Assembly: GCF_037038585.1 (NCBI RefSeq)
Contig: NC_092525.1
Coordinates: 19,612,867 to 19,676,866, forward strand
DNA from: Patagioenas fasciata
Lineage: Eukaryota > Chordata > Aves > Columbiformes > Columbidae
Direction of reading: 5' to 3'
DNA length: 64,000 nucleotides
Shown: positions 37,531 to 50,645 of the stretch, in pieces
How positions within the stretch are numbered: the first letter of the stretch is position 1
How the letters are laid out: every line of letters begins with the position of its first letter
The notes under the pieces: generated by a model
The model's input: the letters and a program-made list of their open reading frames with translations, nothing else
What the model was told of the DNA's origin: nothing
Databases searched by the model: none
Made by a program: the position numbers and the translations under genes

Positions 37531-39650
37531 GTAGTTCTGCACCTTGTGCACTCATCCTTGATGGGAGAGGATCAGCCTCCGTTACTGGTCCTTGGCTGAC
37601 TAATGCGTATGCAGTCCATCATCATCAATGCTGGTAGTAGGATGAACCATCTACAGATCTGGGTTATGTAAAGGGACGTCAGTTATATCTGTTAATGATT
37701 TACTTGAAATGAGTGTCACCTGCTCACATTGCTGGTGCTCTTCTCCATCATCAGGTAAGGGCATTAAGGTTGCTGGATTCAGAGTAACACACCTTTTCAA
37801 AATTACATTATCTGCCATTGGAAGGATTAGTTCATACTGGTATGCCCATTGTGGAGATAACGCTTGGGTCGCATACTGTTTGAGCAGTATTTCCACTTCA
37901 TGCCCAACATGAAACTGTTATCAGGTATCTTAAAATGAGGGGATGACTTCTTTCTAATATTGTAGCTGCTGCTGCTGCTGCTACCGATTTGATACAGGTT
38001 GGTGATCCTGCTGCAACTGGATCTAATTAAGCAGAATATCATGTGCCTGGTCTCTGGTGAGGTCCTAATTTTGGTATTACTACCACGCTGCCTGTCCCTT
38101 TGTGTTCATGCACACAGAAGTTGAAGGGGTTTGTATAATCTGGGATCCTAAGGGTGGGAGCAGAAGCCAGAGGACGTTTTATTGCTCTAAAGGCTTTCTC
38201 TCTCTCCAGGACCCACCTTATAGGTTCTACTTCTTGTTGCCTCTCTCAGGGGTTTTGTTAATTCTTCTAATCCAGGAATCAATGGTTGACAAAATCCTAC
38301 AGCTCTGAGGAAGCCTCATAACTGTTTCTTTGTGATTGCCCACGGGAGCTTAATTATAGCTTCTACTCTCTCTGGATTTATCACCCATTGCCCTTTCCTT
38401 AAAGCTTAGGTGTCTGACCTCTTTCTGACACAGCTAGAGTTTGGATGGAGATGCATGATGTCCTTTTTCTGCAAGAGCAGTACAAAGATGTACAGTGTCT
38501 ATCATACAAGCAGTTTCATCCTTACTTACTAGCAGCAAATCATCTACATATTGTACAAGAACAGATTCTTCTGGTAATTCTATGTCTTTTAAATCATTCT
38601 TCAGGATTTGCAAAAAAATTTTAGGGGATCCTGCAAACCCCTGTGGGAATCATGTCCAGGTCATTTGTTGTCCCTTGCATGGAAAAGCAAATAGGAGTTG
38701 GCTGCCCTCTAACAGAATACTAAAAAAGCAGCAGTTAGATCACAGTAAAATACTTTGCCCAGTGCAGTATTTGAAAGAATATGACACGGAGATTAGGTCC
38801 CACTGTGTGTGGTGTTTCTACGTGCTGTTTAATTTCCTGTAAATCTTGCACAAACTGATATTCCAGATCCCCAGCTTTATCTAGTCTGTTCTTTCTCACA
38901 GGGAGTATTATAGAGCAACAGACATACTTTCAAAATCCCTTGGGCCAAGTATCAGTTTATCTGCTTCTAAATGATTTTCTCTGCCTCTTGAGAGATAGAA
39001 TACAGTTTCAAAGCTGGCGAGGTTCCTCCCTTTGTTTTTATGTTTATGGGTTTAGCTGAAGCCAGCAACCCTGCATCAGTGCTAGTTTTACCTCACAGTT
39101 TTGTAGGTACTGATTTGAATGATTCTGATATTTTAAACTCATCTTTCAAATTTCCCATGATCACACGCATTCCCATGATTATGAGATCTGTCCCCTTGGG
39201 TGACAATCTCAACTCCACATCCAGGGTCTGTAAAAGATCCCTTCCTAATAAGCACACTGGGGAGTCCTCTGCCAATATGAACCTGCCCCAAACACTCTTA
39301 TTCCCAATTATTACCAACAACAGCTTACTCAGAATTCTGTCTCCGCCTCCCGCTACCCCATGTATTACGACTCTATCATCTTCAGTCCTGGAATTTTCAG
39401 GGTAAAATCTAAAAGGGATAGGGTAGCCCCTGTATGTACTAAAAATTCAAGTTCACAGCCTCCCACTTCACAATTATATATCCTTTATGATCCAAATGAG
39501 TTTCCCATATACTGAATATTCGAAACCTCTCTGATTCTGCAAAGTTCTTCAGGTTTTCCTCTAGTCGTTGTGAACTGTTGTCCCCTCTTCCCAAAGGAGG
39601 GAGTTAGTAGGGGTTTTTTTCCATTGTTTCAGACATTATCTAACAGTTGA
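37531..39650 (-). mobile_element. Broken endogenous retrovirus pol fossil (class I-like)
   Basis: Read on the minus strand from right to left there are protease-like (39093-39500), reverse-transcriptase-like (about 38100-38950) and connection/RNase H-like (37540-37900) segments. Short matches include GRDLL in the protease and LNPATLMPLPDDG, close to the gammaretroviral LNPATLLPLP motif. No LTRs flank it, and gag and env were not seen. It is broken in many places and not functional. It is absent at the matching place after gene D, so it postdates the split of those flanks, but it predates the 22.6-kb duplication because 60162-62281 carries it too. Confidence 0.75.
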
Positions 39651-39889
39651 TACAAATCATGATGATTTAATAGCTACCTTAACAAAGTAAGATTCATTAC
39701 AATGAGGTGGGCAGTGGATCTATAACTAAGATATAACTGGACTTGATTAAACGTATTCTGCAACCTAACCTAGAGAATGCAATATTAAGAAGCAGTTTGT
39801 GATCATCATTTACAAGCCTATCAGACAAACAGATGTAAGAAACAAAGCAGAAAGCAATCTACCACTTCAGTAGGTGTTGTCTTTCTAAT

Positions 39890-39939
39890 TAGTCTCCGTT
39901 TTCACTTGTAGAAGGAGCCGTTATTTCCTTGCTCATGAG
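39890..39939 (-). pseudogene. HOOK1: HOOK1-like exon remnant (LMSKEI)
   Basis: The minus strand reads LMSKEITAPS, matching the LMSKE stretch of Hook proteins better than the copy at 26766. The splice acceptor of that copy is altered here. The KTLEDSAQ exon expected to its right is deleted: D-type sequence 27480-27895 has no counterpart near 40490. Confidence 0.4.
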
Positions 39940-40597
39940 GTACAAGAAGCCACAGAAAAAGGAGGTTAAATTAGAGTATAAATATTTGTAAATTCATTTT
40001 CTACAGAGTACCATTGTATTTACCACCATGGTCTTGCATTCCTTAAATATATCAAAACGTAATACACCTGTTGGTTCGTAAAATATTAAACCAAATCTAG
40101 AATAAGATGACTTCTTTTTTTTCCCTTCTGCAAATGAACCAAGTTAGCAGTACATCTTACTGGATAGCCTTGTGATCTCTTGTAGTTATTGGTACCCCCT
40201 AGTCAAGTTAAAACACAGTGAGCCAGAGGACAGGACTTCACTGAATAAATATCACGCTTCGTTCTGTCATGTTAATTGCCATTAAGCACACCATGGGAAC
40301 ATTAACACAGCTCTCACTGATCTCCAGTACAAAGATGTACACAGTAAGTTTGTCACCAATTAAAGAGCTTTTCTTCTTACTCAGGAATTACAGTATTATT
40401 TCTAGACCTTCTCCAGTCCTTTGCTTGGATGAAAGGATTCAAAAATGTCAAGAAATGAACATTTGTCTTCTCAACTGACAGCATTAAGCTATGAATTATT
40501 ACATACTTGGAATCCCAGATTCTTCTCTGAATACACCTACATTTAATTTAAAGTAGATAGCATTTTAAAAAGTATATGCAAAAGACCTATAGATTAT

Positions 40598-40900
40598 TTA
40601 CAGAAATGAAGTTGTGCACTTTAGGAAGAGTACCATACATTGTTCTGGCAAAACCCTGGAGGTCAAAAGTCAATTAACTGGTGGTTTAGTTACCTGGCCA
40701 ATTACACAAGTAAAAGTACCAAGTTAAGAGTTCTTGGGCAAGTCCTCAAATATGATAGAACTAATTAATACTACCAACTTAATTAAAAAATGGAATTAAA
40801 ATGCTTCCAAATTCAGTTGCTCCCCAAGCCTTCAAGAGGCTCCTCATAAGCCTAAGAAGTTCTGCTTCTGGGCTGGCCAGAGACCCTCAGTTTTGCCACA
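40598..40900 (+). repeat. Repeat U, single copy before F
   Basis: The F flank has only one copy of the repeat, closest to the second copies before D, E and G. The region between 39940 and 40597 shows no gene. Confidence 0.5.
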
Positions 40901-41108
40901 TGAAAGGGCAATTGTCAGCAAATGGCAAAATTCTATTTATTTTTTAATGCAAAATTCATCACCCTTTAGTGGCTGCTGTACTCAGTCTGCATGAGAAACA
41001 GCAAAGAATAATCACTACTATGTCCAGGAGGAAAAAACTTAGACCAGGGCTGCTGAATCCGTTGTGTGGTGTAGAAAAGGCAGGAGCAGGTTGCTCTGCG
41101 TGCACGTG

Positions 41109-41195
41109 TCTGCACAGACCAGGAAATGACGGTGCTTGGAAACGGCTGCAGACCCTGGACGGCTGTTTACTTCCTCCCTACATGAACCGGATGCA
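41109..41195 (+). promoter_or_regulatory. Conserved upstream block of gene F with E-box and forkhead motif
   Basis: CACGTG at 41103-41108 and TGTTTACTT at 41164-41172, 678 bases before the ATG. Confidence 0.5.
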
Positions 41196-41841
41196 CTGAA
41201 ACTGAAAGTCTTGAGTCAGATGGGTTGTGAAAGATTTGCACAACCTTATCTCAGCTTTCTTCCCTGACCTGGGGCTTGGTCTGGTGATATTTGTGCTAGA
41301 AAACAAACTTCCATAAACGGGGACATCGCGAGGAGCTGAGAACAGCTGGACCTCCCAGGCACAGAGAAGGCAACACTGGGACACGGGTGGTGAGAGAAAC
41401 ACGGGGAGGAGAGAGCGGGGCTTGTGACGAGCCGTGGGCTCATGGGAACGGCACATCGAGACTGCTGAAAGGAGTTAATCCCGGGACCACAAAGCTCCTT
41501 TCTGTCCTTTAGACAAGGATGAGAACCAGTAGGCTTTCGTAAAGCAGCAGTGGGAGGTGGGAGGGGAAAAGAAGAGGATGGGATGCTTTGGTTTGTGTTT
41601 GCTTTTTTTTGAATGACATCAGAGCAAATGCTGAGTTTTATCTGGAAGGGGTTTAATCAAGCTGCCCTGACTGAAACCTGGTAAAGCAGAAGTCTTAACC
41701 ATGCTGTCTTGTGTCTGTACCCACAGCTGTGCCAGCACGTTGCCCATCTGCCCCTGCCCCTGGGGTTCCCTGGTGCCCCTTGAGCTCAACCTGCCCTGAC
41801 CTGCCACAGGACACGTCCCTGCAGAGCCCCACCACCCAACC

Positions 41842-44800
41842 ATGCTGCGTTTCCTCTGGGACAGCATCTCCATCCAGGTGCTCCTCATCTTCCTCATTGT
41901 GTTCCTGCTCGTTGCCAACTACATGAAGCACAGAAAGCCCAAGGGCTTCCCTCCACAACCCTTCTATCTCCCCATTGTGGGGCACATCTACCTGATGAAC
42001 TTCAGCAATCCCATGATGACAGTACAGAAGGTAAGGGGATGGTGGGTACTGTAGGGAAGGGGAGAGATGGGGTTGTGTCTCTGCCACCTTTGCAGTGTGG
42101 GGAGGGGGTTAACCCGAACCCCATGGCCCAGGAGGACTTGCAGGAGCTCACCCCAGGGCGAGCAGGACATTTGCCCTCAGTCGGCAGCAACGTGGATGAA
42201 GTTTGCCCCGGCATGAAGAAGGAGACAACTGGGAAGCAATCCTCTGGGTAAAGGGCAAGGCCTGACAACACGGATGCTGTCACAGCTGTAGGTGCCCCGT
42301 AGGTCTCAGTGGGCACTGGGAGGGTATTTGGGAAGGGAGAGAAACAAAAGCTGGAAAAACACAGGACTGGAAGATCAAACTGGCAGAGTTTTGCTTGATT
42401 TATGGCCAATAAGCTCCAACTCCTCATCTGTGATTTGGGAAAAGAGGAAAGAAAACAGACCACATACAGACAAGCAGGCATTTTTAGAAACACCCTGTCT
42501 CGTCTCCTATTCTCAGCTTCCCTTATTTTCACTTATGTCATATGCCAGGCCAACCCTATCCTGACAGACACACTAATTGCAAATGTAACTCAAATTTATT
42601 TGATCCCCCTCCCAGCTTAATGAAAAATATGGGGACATCTTCAGCTTGGAGATGGGCACGGCATCCTTTGTGTTTGTTAATGGGCTGCGGATGGTTAAGG
42701 AAGTTCTTGTAAACCAAGGAGAAAATTTCCTGGATCGCCCTGAAATGGCCCTTTACAAGGAGGTCTTCAGCAACAGGGGTGAGTTATCTCTTAGGACACA
42801 GATCTCAGCTGTAAGGTCAAATCAGTGACCCAGCAGAGGTTCAACACAGGTACACGTAAGGCAGAGCCCTGGAGCTTTTTGTCCTCGGTGGTAGGATCTG
42901 CCTTGTATCACAGTGTCGTGTTTCCGGCAGGACTGCTGTCTTCCAACGGGCACTTGTGGAAGCAGCAGAGGAGGTTCACCTTGTCCACCCTCCGAAACTT
43001 CGGCTTGGGGAAGAGGAGCCTGGAGAAGCGCATCCAGGAGGAGTGCCGGTACCTCGTGGATGCGTTTGGGGATGAGCAGGGTAAGTGCCATGTCCCCTTA
43101 TAAGCTGAGATGAAGGCAAAAACCAGTATGACTCATTAGTCACTGCATACTGAAAAATACCTTACCTTGCAAGCAATGCTAGCACACTGCCAGCATCCCA
43201 GCTCCCTTTTACAGGTGATTTTCCTTCAGACTGACTGGTGAATGCCTGTAGCTAATCTGCAGTCTTGGCCAGATCCTGGGGTGGTGAGGCATCCTGGGAA
43301 TGCAGGAGGGTGCCCGTCAGGGACCACTCATTTCACTCCTATTTGCTGAATAGTTTACTTCTGACAACTGTGTTTTCTTGTTCTTTTCTGGTAAGACTCG
43401 AAGAAAATTGATCATTCTCTTTGTCTTCTGCAGGTAATTCTTTCGACCCTCACTTTAAAATCAATAACGCCGTTTCAAACATCATCTGCTCCATCACCTT
43501 TGGCAATCGCTTTGAATACCATGATGAGGACTTCCAAAAATTGCTGCAGCTGATAGGTGAGAGCATTACCAAAAGCGGGACCATCATGAGCCAGGTACAG
43601 CCTCCTGCCACCAACATGGACATAGCGGACTTTTGCAGTGCTGTAGCTTGTCCTGTGGAGTCAGCCCCAAAACCTGTAGCTTTTTCATCACTAAACTTGG
43701 TTGTCATTCGATATTCCCATAATTTATTTCTGCCCTTTTCTTCCAGCTCTGCAATGCTCTTGTCATCTCACCCAACATTCCCTTTCCTGCCCCTTAACTG
43801 CCAACCTGCCTGCTGTAATGCCAGGTAGTGCGAGTCTCTCTGTGACAGGAATACCAATCCCTTGTCAAACTCTACCAGAGATCAACTATTTCCACCAACT
43901 CCAGCAATTTAGTCAGTGTGGCACTGCAGGCTCCTCAGGTTTAACAAATGAAGAGTCTTTTCCGTCCTTTATTCAATTTGAATTTCACCTCTTCTCTCCA
44001 AAGCTGTACAACTCCTTCCCATCTATACTAAAGTTCTTCCCTGGATCACATCAAACCTTTTTTAAAAACTGGAGGTTGATGAGAAATTTCGTGAAAGAGA
44101 GGATTGACAAACACAAGGAGGACTGGAACCCCTCGGAGAGCCGGGACTTCATCGACTGCTACCTGCAGGAGATAGCCAAGGTCAGCGCCGCAGAGCAAAG
44201 CCCTCTGCAGCGGAGCTTAGAAATCCAGAGGGATGAGAAACGAGCCCAAATTCTCCATCTGAGCTGCCTGTGGCCAGTTATGAGCTTAGGATGGACATCA
44301 CCCATCGACAGGATGGAGGTGCAGGGGGCCAGCAGTTTCTGCCAAAATGCCTGGGGTTGACTTGGACTAAGCCTGGTGTCAGGGCAGCCCTGAGTGTTAA
44401 TGCGTCACTAACACATCTTTTTGTGAAGGACAATGGCGATGGCACCTTCCAGGAGGAAAACCTTGTGGCATGTGCACTCGACTTGTTTTTAGCTGGGACT
44501 GAGACCACTTCAACAACCATCCGCTGGGCTCTGCTGTTTATGGCCATGTATCCGGAAATTCAAGGTACTACTATAAAAAGGTCAGCACTTTTCCTTGCTG
44601 TTAGCCTTCACAAATTAGTGAGACAGTTTCTTTTTGAGCGAGAAATCATTATTCTCATGGCACTCACATAAAGAAGTATCCACACTGCAACAACCCCACA
44701 TTGTACTGCAGGTTGGTTTTTTGGTTTAGTTTGGTTTTTTTTGTGTTGTAGCTTGTCTGATCCCTGCTCTTTCCCACCAGCCCGTGTGCAAGCAGAGATC

Positions 44801-46499
44801 GACACGGTCATTGGGCAGGCGCGGCAGCCAGCCCTGGATGACAGGAGCAACATGCCCTACACCAACGCCGTCATCCACGAAGTGCAGAGGAGAGGCAACA
44901 TTGCCCCTTTCACATTGCCAAGACTGACAGTGAAGGACACAGTCGTGGATGGCTTCCGCATACCAAAGGTAACCCCACTGCTGAGCAATGAGACTTAAGC
45001 GAATGACTCCTTGTTCCCCAGGAACGTTTCACCAGCCCAGGTCCATCCTGTGCAGACAGGAGTAGAGACAGAGCTACTCTGCACTGGCCACAGTGCACTC
45101 CTATTGAACATGTATTTTTGCCATCCAAACAATGTTCTCCAGCACACTGAGTGGTACAGTGCCATTTGGGATGACACCCCCACTGCACACACCGTTGAGG
45201 CACAGATTGCATCTCACAGCTTTTACAGGAACTTGAGCCCAAGACTAGAGTAGATAAAAGTGATGCTGATGAGGGAAATATGTGGGTTTGTAAACATCAC
45301 ACGTCTGAACACACAAGGAGTAGGAAATCTGCCCATGCAGGGGTGCCGGACAAATGATTGCAGCAGAATTTGAATATGAATGTTCTTCACGGAGAATAGA
45401 CTCAAAATTAAATGCCTCACGTGCTCTCAGTTCAATTTACATTTCTTTTTATCCTCTTAGGGCACTGGTTTGATTGCAAATTTAACCTCTGTGATGTTTG
45501 ACAAGAACGAGTGGGAAACCCCTGACACTTTTAACCCCGGGCATTTCCTGAAGGATGGTCAGTTCTGGAGAAGAGACCCCTTTATACCATTTTCCATAGG
45601 TAAGATTTGCTGGAATTTGCTGCTTCTGAGCTTATGCACTGGGATGTGAATGCCAACTGCACCCTGGGAGATGCTGCTCAAGCAGTGCTCACATGGCCAC
45701 AAAGCATCACAACCACACTCTGAGTTCTTTCTTGTCCAACTTCACCTACATAAGACAGATGAGGATGAAGAAAAGACAATAAAACTGTCAAAGACTGTAG
45801 AAACACCTTCACCAAGCAGAGCATTGCCCTTGGCTCCTGCTCCCACCTGGCTGAGATCACTGGAGGCTGCACTGTTGCCATCACAGGGGACCCACACAAC
45901 AGCTTCCCCAAGGACACTCCTTTTACTACCTCTCTTTCTTGTGCCATTTACCACCTCTCTTTCTCGACTCCCTCTCTGTCCCCTCTGTCCCCTCTGTTTG
46001 GCGTAGCTCAAACAAACCACTTCTCCCAGCATGTGCATGTCCAGGCCGTTTGTGTCAGCGCAGCTTATCCAAGCAGGGGAGGATTCAATGCCTGTACATA
46101 CGGTTACACACACATGCCCTCAAAATCCTGCAACTGGGGACACAGCCCGTGCTGTAATGCTAATGTGGTTATTGGGGAACTCAGTGGGGATGCAAAACTC
46201 ATCCAGGAAAGGGGGTTACGTGCCTCGGCTGTGGTGCTAAGGGAAGGCAGAGGCTGTTGTGGCAGCAAAAGCAGCTGGGCAGCCAGCGCAGGCTGAGGAA
46301 GCCATGGGTGACTGTCTCCGCAGGGAAGCGCTCCTGCCCGGGTGAGCTGCTGGCCCGCACCGAGCTCTTCCTCTTCTTCACGGCTTTGCTCCAGAAATTC
46401 ACCTTCCAGGCACCACCGGACACCACACTCAGCCTCCAGTTCAAGATGAGCATCACACTGGGCCCAAAACCCTACAAGATCTGTGCTGTGCCTCGGTAG
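41842..46499 (+). CDS. CYP2J2-like: Gene F: cytochrome P450 2J-like, complete
   Basis: Exons 41842-42030, 42616-42778, 42931-43080, 43434-43594, 44004-44180, 44429-44564, 44781-44968, 45461-45599, 46324-46499 (TAG): 492 aa. Same architecture as D and E: anchor ([16 protein letters not shown]), [36 protein letters not shown]. It is the most distinct of the complete genes at likely substrate-contact stretches: [16 protein letters not shown] (SRS1), [13 protein letters not shown] (SRS2), [11 protein letters not shown] (SRS3 side), [12 protein letters not shown] (SRS5), [10 protein letters not shown] (SRS6). Intron 3 is 353 bases, about 220 shorter than in B, D, E and G. AATAAA at 46859-46864. 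Membrane location and monooxygenase chemistry follow from the family; the substrate is unknown. Confidence 0.94.
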
Positions 46500-47700
46500 G
46501 GAAGCCTTGGCCACTGTCCTCACAGGGAAAATCCTTTGCCATGGATGCTGAAAGCGAGCCCTAGTTGGCTCCCCCGGGCAGGGTTAACAACCATCTGTCT
46601 CCAGGAAGAGACTGGGTGGTTTGTTGGTTTCTTTTCAATCAACTGCAAAATCATTTCCTTTTAGAAGCAGACTTTTCACTCTGTATCACATGGGAAAGGT
46701 GACCAGCCTGGAATCTGCCAGGGCACAGAAGTGCCCTTGCGATAGGGCACAGTAAATATAAGAGGAGCTTGGGCCTTTCAACATTTTTAGATTCTGTTAT
46801 ACGTGACATGTAAGCTGTTAAAAGAAAAAAAATCACTCCTCATCTTTCATGTGCATTAATAAATCCTTACGAAAACATTTTTGTCATGGAGCATTCTGTA
46901 AAGTGAAGACCACCACAGGCCATTTCCAGCACTGGCTGTAGCCTTCATCCTGCCCCATGTTTTGGGAGGGGAACAGGGGGCTGCGAGCCCACCGGGGCAG
47001 AGGCAGCCGCACAGCACCCGACCCATGTCCCCGCGGCATTGCTCTCCAGTAGCAGAGAGGTTGGCACTGTAACAGCAAAGGCAATTCCTACAGAACTGAA
47101 TAAAATCACTGACCCTGACAGGACAAGAAAACAAGCAGGGAAGACACCAAAGCCTGTGGCCAGGTCCTGGTATGTCACAGCAACAACACTGTGACACCCC
47201 CATGGAGCACAGTGCTCTCCACTCTGACAGACCCCTCAATAAATCATCTGTGCTTGTAGCTACAGACGTGTTAGGTCCTGCCTCTTAGAACCTGCCAAGT
47301 CCTACCTATTTACCTGCCTGGCATCACCGAGTGCCTGGTGTGCCTGGGGGGCACAGGGGTGAGCTCCAGCAACACACAGTGCATGGCTGAGCCTGCTGCA
47401 CTCAACAGCCTTGTGAAGAAAAGGGTCCCAGCAGCAAATTTCGATCATTTTAAACCATCACATGCAAGGTGAAACAGTCCCAGGATTCACAACCGATGGT
47501 TCACACCAGTAAATGCATCGATTCAGTAACAGTTGCACCGTGGGACCCCAGCAAGGTCCCTGAGCACAGGGAGCTGCAGCTGCCAGCAGCGGGACCGGGG
47601 CCGGCTGCAGGAAACCACGTCACAGCACACCCCCGATCAATTCTCAGGGTAGATTTGACATGGCAAGTGAGGGATTTCTGAGAGAAATCATTTCATACCT
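46500..47700 (+). other. 3' flank of gene F
   Basis: Homologous to the flanks of B, E and G. AATAAA candidates at 46859-46864 and near 47238. No other gene was seen. Confidence 0.5.
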
Positions 47701-47863
47701 GCAGTTTTCTCCTCGTAGTTGTTCCAGCTGTAACTGCATGAATATTCTTCTTTGGCACTGCAGTATTTGGATCATCAAGAGACTCATCTAACTGCTCTGG
47801 CCTGTGCTTCATAATCTCAATTTCTGATATCAAGCTGCTTCTTTCATCCTGGAGGGCAGTCAC
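47701..47863 (-). pseudogene. HOOK1: HOOK1-like exon (VTALQDE type), frameshifted
   Basis: The minus strand shows VTALQDERSSLISEIEIMKH and then DDPNTAVPKKN, after which the frame departs from the Hook pattern; the expected FHAQLQLEQLQEE lies in another frame. A decayed copy of the exon at 14701-14861. Confidence 0.7.
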
Positions 47864-47984
47864 CTGGTGCAGATAAAACAGCATCAACATTGTCAGACCT
47901 GTCCAGCTGGGAAGAAATGAAGCAAGACAGCTGTATGTCAACAAATTAGTTTATGAAAAAGTTGAGTGTCTAGAAATTTTAGAA

Positions 47985-48010
47985 TGTAATTTACCGTCCT
48001 CACAGGGAAA
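47985..48010 (+). other. Junction of the 22.6-kb tandem duplication
   Basis: Left of about 47994 the sequence is the F-type flank ('ttttagaatgtaattta', compare the E flank at about 36702). From 'ccgtcctcacaggg' onward it is the flank that begins 17 bases after the gene D stop. The two sides are not at matching places in the paralogous flanks, and only a few bases (acc) could be shared, so the join looks like end-joining, not recombination between aligned repeats. Confidence 0.8.
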
Positions 48011-49347
48011 ATCCTTTGTTACGAATCCTGAAAACGAGACCTCAGCTGCTCCCCTGGGTTGGTGGGAACAACCACCCATCTCTGGGTAGCTGGGCATTTT
48101 GTTGGTTTATTTCCAAGCAATTGCAAAATAATTTCTTTTACAAGCAGACTTTGCACTTTGTATCACATGGGAAAAGTGATCAGCCTGCGATCTGCCAGGG
48201 CACTTTCAGGCTTGCAATAGTGCACTGTAAATCAGTGAGGGGCTTGGGCCTTTCCTGCTTTCATCATGAATGGCCACACTTCCCAGTGGCAGGAGAAGGA
48301 ACAACACTTTAGAGACTGCAGTGTTCAGGCTGTGGCTGTGAGTTGTGAAAGAGCACTACAAGCCTTTGCTTTAAAACATTCATGCAAGTACTCATTGCTA
48401 ACTGGTCTTTGTTATCCTTGACTAGTAATCCATTAAAAAAGTCACTCAAATACATCTTATTCTTGTGCATCTGTAAATCCTTACCAAAACTCTTTTGTCA
48501 TGAGATCCTGTACAAAGTGAAAACCAACACACGCCATTTCCAGCACCGACTGTAGCCTTCAGCCCTGCCCCCATGTTTTTGGCAGGGGGCTGGAAGACCA
48601 CCAGGCAGAGGCAGCCGCACAGCACCCGACCCATGTCCCTGCAGCATTGCTCTCCAGTAGCAGAGAGGCTGGCACTGTAACAGCAAAGGCAATTCTTACA
48701 GAACTGATGAACATCACTGATCCTGACAGGACAATCAGCCTAGCACGGAAAACATCAAAGTCTATGGCTGGGTCAGGTGTGTCACAGCAACAACACTGTG
48801 ACACCCACATGGAGCAAAGTGCTCTCCACTCTGACAGAACCCTGAATAAATCATCTGCACTTGTAGCTATAAAAGTAATAAGTGTCATTAACAGCCATAA
48901 AATGGAAAAGGATTAAGACAATAGAACCTTTAAAAGCTTTCTATTGAAACCTGGTTTTGTTAATTTTAACATCCCATCAAACATAACAGCATGTAGCATG
49001 TTAGTTAACTGCTATTTAAACAGGGACAATATACTTCTTAGGTTATGTTTTCCTGAATCCTACAGAAAACCTATCTTTCTTATACTCTCGGAAAACACCA
49101 AGAAAGACAGAGACCTTACTAGTGAAATAGTTTAACTGAGAAGTGTCAGTCAATATTAGGGCTTCAAATAAACACAGTTTTATAATCCCCTAAACATATC
49201 ATGGTGACAAAATTAGATTAAGTATCAGATACTTAGAGTATACAGTATTAGAAACAGTTTCCTCATGATCATCATTTACAAGTCTCTCAGTCAAACAGCT
49301 GTAAAAAACAAAGCAGTGATTAATCTACTAGTCCAGGAGGTGTTGTC

Positions 49348-49394
49348 CTTGTGGGTTCATGTGTGGAAGGACCCATTATTTCTTTGTTCATGAG
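49348..49394 (-). pseudogene. HOOK1: HOOK1-like exon remnant (LMNKEI), second copy
   Basis: Copy of 26720-26766 in the repeated unit, with one silent change in the AAG/AAA codon of NKE. Confidence 0.4.
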
Positions 49395-50111
49395 CTACAG
49401 AAAGAAGCCACCAGAAAAGGAGGTTTATTTAGATATTAAATATCTGTAAATTCACAGTCTACTGAGCACCAGTTGTATTTAACACCATGGCCTTGCATCC
49501 ATTCAATATATCAAAATATATTATTTATAATAATGAAACAACAGCTCATGGTTGCTGAAGTATTTAAACAAATCTAGAATAAGATGATGGTACTTTTGGC
49601 CCACTCCTCTTCACGTTAACCACATTAACAGTAATATCTTATTGCATGAATCTCCTCTCTATTGAAGCAATTGCTACCCCCTAGTCAGTTCAAAATAGAG
49701 TGAGCCAAAGAACAGGACTTCACTTACTTAATTCAATAGCTAACCCACTTTGTGTCACCTTAACTGCCATTAAGCACGTGATGGGAACATTATCCTGTCT
49801 CCAATACAAAGATGTACACAGTAAGTTTGTCAACAACTAAAGGCTTCACTTCTTGCTCAGGAATTACAGTTTTATTTCTAGACCTTCTACAGAAAGAAGG
49901 TTTGTTTAGTCAACAAACAAGAGGCTTATGGATTCATTTCTCCCAGCAGGACATTTATAGCATTAAAGACAATGTAGTCAATTGAAATCTACGCTTTAAA
50001 GCCAACTACCAGTTCCACTGTTACTTTGTGTGGATGAAGCAGTTCACAAAGACCGATAAATGGGTATTTGCATTCTCAACTGACAGCATGAGGCTGTGAA
50101 TTATTACTCAC

Positions 50112-50179
50112 CTCTCGAATAGCAGTCAGGAAAACATACTGAGCAGAGTCTTCAAGGGTCTTGATCTTCTCTATGTGTT
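50112..50179 (-). pseudogene. HOOK1: HOOK1-like exon remnant (KTLEDSAQ), second copy
   Basis: Copy of 27484-27551 with the same splice borders and the same predicted residues. Confidence 0.55.
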
Positions 50180-50645
50180 CTGTGAAAAAGAATTTGTAGT
50201 GACTCCTGACAAAGTTCATCTTAATGGCCTGAATAGCACAACATACCACTTGCACAAAGATCCAGAAGAAACTGTTCCTACAAAGCTGCTTGAAAACACG
50301 TAGTGCTCTTTTTATACAGAGCACTACCATGAATCAACCAGGCGTAGACAACACAGATGTCTTTAACTCATCTGTTAGAGGGCTTCATACATGGCAGCCA
50401 GATGTCACACACTGAGCCTCTCTTGAGCCAGCAAAGACCCTGCCCAATGTTTGTCTCCAGCCCTCAGTGCGAATGTGTGTTTGGGAAAGGGGCACTCAAT
50501 CCACTGCAGCCAAAGACCTTTCCCATACTTGGAATCCCAGAATTTTCTCTGATTGAGTCCACATTTAAACTAAAATAGACAGCATTAAAAAAAATATGCA
50601 AAACACCTATCAATTAATTAGTGCAATGAAGTTGCGCACTTTAGT

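Larger units (their letters stand above)
25368..47993 (+). repeat. 22.6-kb tandem unit, copy 1 (genes E and F)
   Basis: Starts 17 bases after the gene D stop, at 'cgtcctcacagggaaaatcc', and runs to 1.49 kb after gene F. The same order of sequence begins again at 47994, at an offset of 22628-22633 bases with very few substitutions and small indels over the 16 kb that can be compared. It contains gene E, gene F, HOOK1-like fragments, a solo LTR and a pol fossil. Confidence 0.9.

Noticed and set aside
37966-37982. Short GCT triplet run
   Set aside because: Only about five units, inside the pol fossil; no sign of a functional repeat.
36808-39650. The solo LTR and the pol fossil as one provirus
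   Set aside because: They point in opposite directions, are separated by ordinary flank shared with B and D, and the LTR has its own target duplication.
46104-46523. Long minus-strand reading frames over exon 9 and its upstream intron, repeated in every gene (also near 13033, 24971, 34897 and 57528)
   Set aside because: They mirror the conserved P450 exon on the other strand; no family resemblance, and their conservation is explained by the sense exon.
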